Positions 27,578-34,334 of a DNA stretch of 34,334 nucleotides are shown piece by piece. The DNA comes from Chloroflexota bacterium (GTDB lineage: Bacteria > Chloroflexota > Dormibacteria > CF-121). Location: assembly GCA_005882525.1 (NCBI GenBank), contig VBGO01000029.1:1-34334 (forward strand), written 5' to 3'. The position numbers and the translations under genes were made by a program. Below the pieces are notes generated by a model that had not been told where the DNA came from, searched no databases, and saw only the letters and a program-made list of their open reading frames with translations. The stretch's first letter is position 1, and each line of letters begins with the position of its first letter.

Positions 27578-27838
27578 ATGGCACACAAGAAAGGCGCAGG
27601 CAGCTCACGCAACGGACGCGACAGCGTCGGCCAGCGGCTGGGGATCAAGACGGGCGCGGGCCAGGCGGTGAACGCCGGCACCATCCTGCTTCGCCAGCGT
27701 GGCACGGCGATCTTCCCGGGGACCAACGTCGGTATGGGGCGCGATCACACGCTGTTCGCCCTGATCGACGGCGTGGTCCGTTTCGAGCGGACGGGTCACG
27801 GGCGCAAGAAAGTCTCCGTGCTGGCGGCCGCCAGCTAG
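27578..27838 (+). CDS. rpmA: 50S ribosomal protein L27
   Basis: [67 protein letters not shown]; the ORF-track call 27263 is an upstream overextension. Confidence 0.96.
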   Translation: MAHKKGAGSSRNGRDSVGQRLGIKTGAGQAVNAGTILLRQRGTAIFPGTNVGMGRDHTLFALIDGVVRFERTGHGRKKVSVLAAAS

Positions 27839-27880
27839 CCGGTCACAGCCACTCCCGGGTCCGCCCGGGCTGGTCAGGCT

Positions 27881-29158
27881 TTGTTCACCGACCGGGTCAA
27901 GATCTTCGTCAAGGGTGGTGACGGCGGTGCCGGCGCCCTGAGCTTCCGCCGTGAGAAGTACGTCCCCCGTGGTGGCCCCGACGGCGGGAACGGCGGCCGG
28001 GGCGGCAACGTGATCCTCGAAGTCTCGAACCAGCTCAACTCGCTCCAGGATTACCGCTACCGGCATCACTTTCCGGCCCGCGGCGGCGGGCGTGGCGGCG
28101 GCAGCCGGCGCCACGGCAAGGACGCGGCCGACGTCGTGCTCCAGGTTCCGCCCGGGACCCTGGTCAAGGACGAGGAGGGGCAGACGCTCGCCGACCTGGT
28201 CGCCAGGGGGCAGCGGATGGTGGTGGCGCGCGGCGGCCGCGGCGGCCGCGGCAACGCCAGCTTCAAGACCTCGACCCGGCAGACGCCGCGATTCGCGGAG
28301 CTGGGCGAGCCGGGCGAATCCCGCTGGCTCTGGCTGGAGCTCAAGCTGATCGCGGATGTCGGCCTGCTCGGCCTGCCCAATGCCGGGAAGTCGACGCTCC
28401 TGGCCGCCGCCAGCGCCGCCCGGCCGAAGATCGCCGACTATCCCTTCACCACCCTGGAACCGGTGCTCGGCGTCGTCGAGATGGCCGAGGACGCCAGCTT
28501 CGTGATGGCGGACCTTCCCGGGCTGATCGAGGGCGCGCATGCCGGCGCGGGCCTGGGGCTGCAATTCCTCCGCCACGTGGACCGGACCCGGGTGCTGATC
28601 CATGTCATCGATGCCGCCGCCGGCGACCGGAACAAACTCTGGAACGACTACCAGCAAGTGCGCAACGAGCTCAAGAAGTACAGCGCCACGCTGGCCCGCC
28701 GGCCGCACCTGATTGCACTCAACAAGATGGATGCCGTGGCGGATACCTCCGAGGTACTCGCCTTCCGCCAACGCCTGGTGAAACTGCGACGACGCACGTT
28801 TCCGATTTCGGCGGCGACCGGCGACGGCGTCCAGGACCTGCTGTGGGCCGCGGAGCGTATGCTCGAGCGCCGCAAGGGGGAGGCGCCGGAACCGTTGCCC
28901 GCCCTCAAGGTCTATCGGGGTCCGACCTCAGCCGAGCCCTTTACGATCGAGCCGGTCGAGGGTGGATATCGGGTCTCCGGCAACCAGCTCGAACGGCTGC
29001 TGGCGATGACCGACATGACCAATCCCGAAGGCTTGGCCCATTTCCAGCGGATGCTCGATCGCTGGGGACTGAACGATGCGCTCGCGCGCCACGGCGCCCG
29101 CGGCGGAGAAACGGTGCGGATTTCCGGTGTGGAGTTTCTCTACGACCCGGAGCGCTGA
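27881..29158 (+). CDS. obg: GTPase Obg/CgtA
   Basis: FTDRVKIFVKGGDGGAGALSFRREKYVPRGGPDGGNGGRGG, GLPNAGKSTLLAAASAARPKIADYPFTTLEPVLGVV, DLPGLIEGAHAGAGLGLQFLRH; C-terminal OCT-like domain. TTG start. Confidence 0.95.
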   Translation: MFTDRVKIFVKGGDGGAGALSFRREKYVPRGGPDGGNGGRGGNVILEVSNQLNSLQDYRYRHHFPARGGGRGGGSRRHGKDAADVVLQVPPGTLVKDEEGQTLADLVARGQRMVVARGGRGGRGNASFKTSTRQTPRFAELGEPGESRWLWLELKLIADVGLLGLPNAGKSTLLAAASAARPKIADYPFTTLEPVLGVVEMAEDASFVMADLPGLIEGAHAGAGLGLQFLRHVDRTRVLIHVIDAAAGDRNKLWNDYQQVRNELKKYSATLARRPHLIALNKMDAVADTSEVLAFRQRLVKLRRRTFPISAATGDGVQDLLWAAERMLERRKGEAPEPLPALKVYRGPTSAEPFTIEPVEGGYRVSGNQLERLLAMTDMTNPEGLAHFQRMLDRWGLNDALARHGARGGETVRISGVEFLYDPER

Positions 29159-29165
29159 GGGTCTG

Positions 29166-29774
29166 ATGCCCGCACCGGGCGCGGTGATCGGGATCATGGG
29201 CGGGACCTTCGACCCGCTGCACAACGGCCACCTCGCGGCAGCCCGTCAGCTGCGCGGCGTCGCCAATCTCGACGAGGTCTGGCTGATGCCGAATGCGAAT
29301 CCTCCGCACCGGACGGCGGCACCGGCCGCCAGCGCCGAAGACCGGATGCGGATGGTGGAACTCGCGGTCGCCGGCCTTGATGGGCTCGTGCCGTCACGCA
29401 TCGAGGTGGACCGGGGCGGCATTTCCTACACCATCGATACCATCCGCCAGCTCGCGCGAGACTTTCCGGGACGGCGATTCACGCTTCTGCTTGGCTCCGA
29501 TGTCGCACTGCAGATCCGCAGCTGGCGGGACGCGGATGCGCTGCTCGATGAGGCGAGCTTTGTCATCTTCAACCGGCCGGAGACCACGCTGGCGCCGCAG
29601 ACACTGCACGAGTTGGGCTTTGCGCCCGCCCGCAGCCGGATCGTCCACCTCGACACACCGGCGGTCGCCGCCCACCAGGTCCGCGATCGCCTGGCGCGCG
29701 GGGCCCCGATCGACGACCTGGTGCCGGCCCCGGTCGCTGATTACATCCGAACCCACGACCTCTACCGTGGCTGA
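29166..29774 (+). CDS. nadD: Nicotinate-nucleotide adenylyltransferase
   Basis: IGIMGGTFDPLHNGHLAAARQL, ISYTIDTIRQLARDFP, LLLGSDVALQIRSWRDADALLDEASFVIFNRP; sits between obg and rsfS. Start 29166 preferred over 29076. Confidence 0.88.
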   Translation: MPAPGAVIGIMGGTFDPLHNGHLAAARQLRGVANLDEVWLMPNANPPHRTAAPAASAEDRMRMVELAVAGLDGLVPSRIEVDRGGISYTIDTIRQLARDFPGRRFTLLLGSDVALQIRSWRDADALLDEASFVIFNRPETTLAPQTLHELGFAPARSRIVHLDTPAVAAHQVRDRLARGAPIDDLVPAPVADYIRTHDLYRG

Positions 29775-29809
29775 CGCCGGGTCCCGGCCAGACTGGGATA
29801 ATTAGGGCG

Positions 29810-30244
29810 GTGACCCCACTTCAGCTCAGCCGGCTCATCGCGGATGCCGCTGCGGACAAGAAGGCTCGGGGCATCGTTCGGATCGACCTGCGGGAGAAAA
29901 GCTCGATCGCGGACTACTTCGTGATCTGCGAGGGCGACACCGACCGCCAGGTGCGGGCCATCACCGATTCGATCGTCGAAGCGGGCAAGGCGAAGGGCAT
30001 CGTGCCGCTGCGCACCGCCGGCTACCAGGAGGGATCCTGGGTCGTGCTCGACTATGCCAGCGTCATCGTGCACGTCTTCCTTCCGGGCGAGCGCTCGTAC
30101 TACGACCTCGAGTCCCTCTGGAAGGGGCCGGCAAAGGCCGGCGCCGCGACGGGCAACGGCTCGAAGAAGACGCCCGCGAAGGAACGGGCGCGGCCCACCA
30201 AGAAGCCGGTGGGACCGACCCGGCGGCGCATCCGCTCCGCCTGA
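29810..30244 (+). CDS. rsfS: Ribosome silencing factor RsfS
   Basis: IADAAADKKARGIVRIDLREKSSIADYFVICEGDTDRQVRAITDSI, GSWVVLDYASVIVHVFLPGERSYYDLESLW; basic C-terminal tail. Confidence 0.93.
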   Translation: MTPLQLSRLIADAAADKKARGIVRIDLREKSSIADYFVICEGDTDRQVRAITDSIVEAGKAKGIVPLRTAGYQEGSWVVLDYASVIVHVFLPGERSYYDLESLWKGPAKAGAATGNGSKKTPAKERARPTKKPVGPTRRRIRSA

Positions 30245-30332
30245 CGGGCCACGCCCCAGCCTGACCTCCCCCGCCGGGGGTTGTTCCCTCGAAATTGTGC
30301 GCCGCGACTGAAGCGCGGGTCGACCGCTGTGG

Positions 30333-30338
30333 GATAAT
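30333..30338 (+). promoter_or_regulatory. Putative -10 element (GATAAT) upstream of the PucR-like gene
   Basis: GGGATAATA in GC-rich context, 38 nt before ATG 30377; the leader contains GCGTCGCC-TTCG-GGCG, a potential UUCG hairpin. Confidence 0.35.
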
Positions 30339-30376
30339 ACCGCTCGTCGCGTCGCCTTCGGGCGCGGCGCACGAAG

Positions 30377-32005
30377 ATGTCCCCGCACAAACCCGCCGCC
30401 CCCGCGCATCCCCACGTCACCATCGAGGACGTATGGCACGGCGCCCTACCCCAGGAGAGCCAGCTCGTCGCCGGAGCGGCCGGCCGGCACCGCGAGGTGG
30501 TCTGGTGCACGGCGCTGCGCGCCCGGTCGCCCGCCCTCACCCCGCTTCGCGGCGGCGAGTTGCTCCTGATCAACCCACAGGTGCTCACGGCGGTTGACTC
30601 GCGGCTCACGCTCGCCCGCCTGCTCGAATCGCTGGCCGGCCAGGGGGTGGCCGGGGCGGCGGTCCTGGGGCGGGTGTCGGCCGAGGCCCGCCGCGTTGCG
30701 GATACGCACGGGCTGCCCTTGTTCGCGCTGCCCGCCGCGCTGCCGCTGGACCAGGTCGAGCAGCAGGTGCTGCGCTATATCGTCGACCGGCGCGCCGAGC
30801 TGCACGAGCGAGCGCAGGACCTGCACCGCCAGCTGAGCGAGCTGGCGCTGGCGGGGCGCGGGCTGCCGGCGCTGCTGACCCGGCTCCAGGAGTTGACCGG
30901 CGTTCCCGTGGTGCTGGAGCGGGACTCGGGGGTGGATTACGTCGGCGCCGGCGGCCGGCTGCCGGAAAGCACGGCGGCGGCGATTGCCGCCGAGCGAGGG
31001 GCGCTGGAGGAGTGGTTGCGGGAGGTCCCGCTCAGTGCCTTCGATCCGCCGGTTGCGCTGCGGCCGCTGCTCAACGGACAGGCTCGCCTGATCGCCCCCA
31101 TCCTGGTGCAGGGGAGCATCGCCGGATTCCTGTCTTTGCTGGGCTCGGAGGGCGAGCTCGGCGAGCTGCACCGGCTGGCGGTCGGACGGGCGGCGCACGC
31201 CTGCGCCATCGAACTGGTTCGCGCCCACGCCGCCCGCGACGCCCGCGACGAGGTCGAGGAGGAACTGCTCGACGTGCTGACCGCCGGGCGTCCTGGCTCC
31301 CATCAGGCGGCTCGCGAACGGGCCAAGCGCAAGGGCTTCGACGTCGATGCGCCGTACCTGGTGATCGCGGCCGAGTCGGCCGAGCCGGACCGGGCTCCAA
31401 AAATCCGGCTGGCCTGGGAGCGCCTGCTCGCCACCATGCGGAGCAGTGCGCTGGTCCGAGGCCGAGGCGACACGACCCTGGCCGTGGTCAGCCTGGCGGG
31501 CCGGCGCGCGCTCGAACCTCGGTCGCTGATCGACCAGCTGCATCGCGCCGCACGCACGGCCGTGACCGCCCCGGTCGCGCTCGGCTACGCCGCGGTCCGC
31601 ACCGGCACCGCCGAAATCGCGAGCAGCGCCCGCGAGGCCGAGCAAGCCCTGAGCATGGGTCGCCGCCTCTTCGGTGCGGATAGCGCCACCGCGTTCAAGG
31701 ATCTGGGCCTCTACCGTCTGCTCTACGCCCTCCAACCGCTGCCCGAGTTGCGCGCGTTTCGGGACGATGCGCTGACGCGGCTGCGGGCCAAGGACCGTGG
31801 CGGCGTCCTGCTGCAGACACTCGGCGCCTACCTGGCCACCAACGGCAGTCCGACGGACGCCGCCGCGCGCCTGCACCTCCATCGCAACACGGTGCTCTAT
31901 CGACTCGGCCGGATCGAAGATCTGCTCGGTGTCGACCTCCGCGACGCCGAAGTCCGGCTGGGGCTGCACCTGGCGCTGAAGATCGGCGACATCCTCGACG
32001 CCTGA
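30377..32005 (+). CDS. PucR-family transcriptional regulator
   Basis: N-terminal PucR-like domain (TIEDVWHGALPQESQLVAGAAGRHREVVWCTALRARSP); C-terminal HTH LGAYLATNGSPTDAAARLHLHRNTVLYRLGRIEDLLGVDL. Confidence 0.88.
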   Translation: MSPHKPAAPAHPHVTIEDVWHGALPQESQLVAGAAGRHREVVWCTALRARSPALTPLRGGELLLINPQVLTAVDSRLTLARLLESLAGQGVAGAAVLGRVSAEARRVADTHGLPLFALPAALPLDQVEQQVLRYIVDRRAELHERAQDLHRQLSELALAGRGLPALLTRLQELTGVPVVLERDSGVDYVGAGGRLPESTAAAIAAERGALEEWLREVPLSAFDPPVALRPLLNGQARLIAPILVQGSIAGFLSLLGSEGELGELHRLAVGRAAHACAIELVRAHAARDARDEVEEELLDVLTAGRPGSHQAARERAKRKGFDVDAPYLVIAAESAEPDRAPKIRLAWERLLATMRSSALVRGRGDTTLAVVSLAGRRALEPRSLIDQLHRAARTAVTAPVALGYAAVRTGTAEIASSAREAEQALSMGRRLFGADSATAFKDLGLYRLLYALQPLPELRAFRDDALTRLRAKDRGGVLLQTLGAYLATNGSPTDAAARLHLHRNTVLYRLGRIEDLLGVDLRDAEVRLGLHLALKIGDILDA

Positions 32006-32015
32006 CGCCCGGCGT

Positions 32016-32714
32016 CTAGTGGGGGTGGGTGCGGATCACGTCGGGGATCCGCGGCGCCGGCGGCAGCGGACCGACCACCGGCGGCGGCCCGGCGCCCAGC
32101 GCCGAGACGACGGCCGCGGCAATGGCCGCATGGCCCTGGTCGCCCGGGTGGAACCAATCGGTGCGGCCCAGGTAGCTCGAGCCACCGTCCAGGGCGTGAA
32201 AATCGTTGACGCCATAAAAGCCCTCCAGGCTGACGTAGATCGCGTCGTGCCGCTGGCAGGTCTGCGCGATGATGGCGTCGACGCCGGCGGCCGGGAGCCA
32301 GCTGCCGATGCAGATCACGCGCGTATGCGGGCCGGACACGCGGCTCACGATGGACTCGTACTGGGCCGCGAACAGGTCGGCGGGCGTGAAGAAACCCGCA
32401 TCGTTGGTCCCGAGCTCGATGGTGACCAGAGCCGGGTGCGCCGCGGCCACCACATTGAGTTCGGTAAGCCCCCAGCCGGCCCGGGCCCCGCTGCGCGCCA
32501 CCAGGTCGAGGTTCATCCCCAGCTTCTCGGCCACCAGCGCCGGAAACGTGTCGTTTGGCGCCGTCGCGAAGCGGCCGGCGCTGATGCTGTCGCCGAGGGC
32601 GACGTAGACCTTACCCTGCAAGGCCTGGTTGTCGGCCGACGCAGCCGCGCCGAGGATCTCGCTGGGCGCCATGGCCGGACCCCGCGCGGACGGCTGCCCG
32701 ATCGCGAGAACCAC
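32016..32714 (-). CDS. SGNH/GDSL hydrolase
   Basis: VYVALGDSISAGRF (GDS block), VTIELGTNDAGFF (GTND block), DWFHPGDQGHAAIA (DxxH block). Confidence 0.88.
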   Translation of the reverse strand: MVLAIGQPSARGPAMAPSEILGAAASADNQALQGKVYVALGDSISAGRFATAPNDTFPALVAEKLGMNLDLVARSGARAGWGLTELNVVAAAHPALVTIELGTNDAGFFTPADLFAAQYESIVSRVSGPHTRVICIGSWLPAAGVDAIIAQTCQRHDAIYVSLEGFYGVNDFHALDGGSSYLGRTDWFHPGDQGHAAIAAAVVSALGAGPPPVVGPLPPAPRIPDVIRTHPH

Positions 32715-32835
32715 GAGAAGTACCCAAAGTCACGACCCTCGGGGTATGCGCCGGCATAGCCGCTGACCCCATCCTCCTCCCACCATTGTGCCAGCCGCGC
32801 CGCACGGGCGGTCCCTCCGAACGTAGCTCACGCCG

Positions 32836-33876
32836 CTAAACCAGTCCGGACTCCAGGGTGGTGACCATCTCAGCCAGGGCGCGGACGGCCCAGTTGGGAC
32901 GATCGGTCATGCCGAAGAGCTGCAGGCGGGCCTCTGCCAGGTGCTCGGCCGCCTGCCGGCGGCAGATGGCCTCTGCGCTCGACTGGGTGATGATGGCGCG
33001 CGCCGTCTCCATCTCCGCGGCGCTGAACCGGGCGCGTGTGAGGAGCGACCGAAGAACCCGCCGGTTGCCGGCGGCGCCGCCTCGCAGCGCGACCAGGGTG
33101 GGCAGCGTCTTCTTGCCGTTCTTCAGGTCGCTGCCGACCGGCTTCCCGGTCTGTGAGGTCGTCCCCCAGACACCGAGCATGTCGTCGATCACCTGGAATG
33201 CGACGCCGAGGTGGTAGCCGAACTTGCCCGCCCGGTCGAGCGAGGCATCGCCGACGCCGGCCGCCAGCCCGCCCAGCCGGGCGGCGCACTCGAAGAGCGC
33301 CGCCGTCTTGAGGCCGACCATCTCCATGTACTCATCGACCGAGACATCGACGCGTTGCTCGAACTGCAGGTCGATCACCTGGCCGCGGCAAAGGGCGAGC
33401 ATCGCCTCGGTGAGCAAGGAGAGCGCGGGCCGGGTGCGGTCGGTATATCGGGCGGGCAGCAGGTCGACGACGGCGCGGGTCACCAGCGCCTGCAGCGCCG
33501 CCCCGGCGTTGATCGCCTGACCCTGACCCCAGACTTTCCAGACCGACGGCCGGCCGCGGCGCAACTCATCATGGTCCTGGACGTCGTCGAAGACCAGCGA
33601 GAAATTGTGCACCAGCTCGACGGCGACCGCCGCCCACAGCGCATCGGCATACCGTCGTCCGAACGCCTCGCAGGTAAGCAGGGCGATGTTCGCCCGGAGG
33701 CGCTTGCCGGGGCGTTCGCCGGCCTTGCGCAGGCCGAGGTGGTACTGGACCATCTCGGTCAGCAATGCGCTCTGGCTCGAGCCGGCTCGCTGCGAGAGGC
33801 GCGCCAGGTCCCGGTCGAGCGCCTGGTTCATCGCCTGCAGGCGATCGGTGCGGCTGGCGAAGGTCTTGCTTTTCAT
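32836..33876 (-). CDS. Polyprenyl synthetase (geranylgeranyl/farnesyl diphosphate synthase-like)
   Basis: GKRLRANIALLTCEAFG, LVHNFSLVFDDVQDHDELRRGRPSVW (first Asp-rich motif), FQVIDDMLGVWGTTSQTGKPVGSDLKNGKKTLP (second motif). Confidence 0.9.
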   Translation of the reverse strand: MKSKTFASRTDRLQAMNQALDRDLARLSQRAGSSQSALLTEMVQYHLGLRKAGERPGKRLRANIALLTCEAFGRRYADALWAAVAVELVHNFSLVFDDVQDHDELRRGRPSVWKVWGQGQAINAGAALQALVTRAVVDLLPARYTDRTRPALSLLTEAMLALCRGQVIDLQFEQRVDVSVDEYMEMVGLKTAALFECAARLGGLAAGVGDASLDRAGKFGYHLGVAFQVIDDMLGVWGTTSQTGKPVGSDLKNGKKTLPTLVALRGGAAGNRRVLRSLLTRARFSAAEMETARAIITQSSAEAICRRQAAEHLAEARLQLFGMTDRPNWAVRALAEMVTTLESGLV

Positions 33877-33907
33877 CAGCGAGCCCCGGTGTGGAAAGGC
33901 GAGCGTG

Positions 33908-34334
33908 TCAACGGACGTCCGTCGGCGGGTTGCTCTTGAGCGCGGCGATGGTCGGCGCGCCGGCGCAGAACATCGCCACCCGCAGCTGCCAGGCGAAACC
34001 GTCGAGCAGCCGGCGCACGGACTCTTCGCCTTCGGCCGCGGCGGCGAGGACGGCGTGGGCGAAGCCGGTCAGATCCGCGCCGAGTCCGATCGCCTTCGCC
34101 GCGTCGAGCCCGTGCCGCAGTCCGCCGCTGGCGATCAGCGGCAAGTGGGGCGCCACCTTGTGGGTGGCGACCAGCGCCTCCGCGGTCGGGATGCCCCATT
34201 CGGAGAAGGCGAGCGCCAGCTCGACCTCCTCGGGCCGCTCGCGCCGGAGCGCCTCGACCCGAGCGAAGCTGGTGCCGCCCAGTCCCGCGACGTCGATCGC
34301 GGCTACCCCGGCCTGTGCCAGCAATGCCGCCGTC
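33908..34334 (-). CDS. fni: Type 2 isopentenyl-diphosphate delta-isomerase, N-terminus beyond the window
   Basis: AGVAAIDVAGLGGTSFARVEALR, FSEWGIPTAEALV, LPLIASGGLRHGLDAAKAIGLGADLTGFA; frame open to the right edge. Confidence 0.85.
   Translation of the reverse strand, partial: TAALLAQAGVAAIDVAGLGGTSFARVEALRRERPEEVELALAFSEWGIPTAEALVATHKVAPHLPLIASGGLRHGLDAAKAIGLGADLTGFAHAVLAAAAEGEESVRRLLDGFAWQLRVAMFCAGAPTIAALKSNPPTDVR

Noticed and set aside
30446-31969. 507-aa minus-strand ORF antisense to the PucR-like gene
   Set aside because: Shadow ORF from high-GC codon structure; low-complexity Arg/Gln/Gly-rich translation with no family motifs, while the + strand product has clear PucR domains.

Overview
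High-GC bacterial chromosomal segment of mostly housekeeping genes. Gene content and GC suggest a Chloroflexota or Dormibacterota-like lineage (inference only). From the left: (a) the 3' end of a membrane protein gene; (b) a + strand catabolic operon of class III (GABA-type) aminotransferase, aldehyde dehydrogenase, alpha/beta hydrolase, ureohydrolase and FAD amine oxidoreductase, followed by a parvulin-like lipoprotein and ThpR; (c) tRNA-Arg(ACG), galT, a small membrane protein, and convergent psuG plus a small ORF; (d) tRNA-Leu(UAG), a TolB/PD40-like lipoprotein and a possible gene remnant; (e) a proteostasis block tig-clpP-clpX-lon followed by valS, with an unusual structured intergenic element between lon and valS; (f) a zinc-ribbon membrane protein, two translationally coupled polytopic membrane proteins (the first resembling a degenerate NuoL/MrpA antiporter subunit), maf, a DUF11-repeat lipoprotein and a DUF3105 protein; (g) rplU-rpmA-obg-nadD-rsfS, a PucR-family regulator, and on the minus strand an SGNH hydrolase, a polyprenyl synthetase and a partial type-2 IPP isomerase. 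I saw no CRISPR array, transposase, integrase or phage module. Strongest second-look items: two operon genes with no canonical start codon although their N-terminal motifs are encoded (both +1 to the upstream gene, directly after its stop); the three-hairpin element before valS; the degenerate antiporter-like membrane pair; a NadD with an altered SSTxIR-type motif; and several genes with a -10-like hexamer 4-11 nt from the start codon (leaderless candidates).
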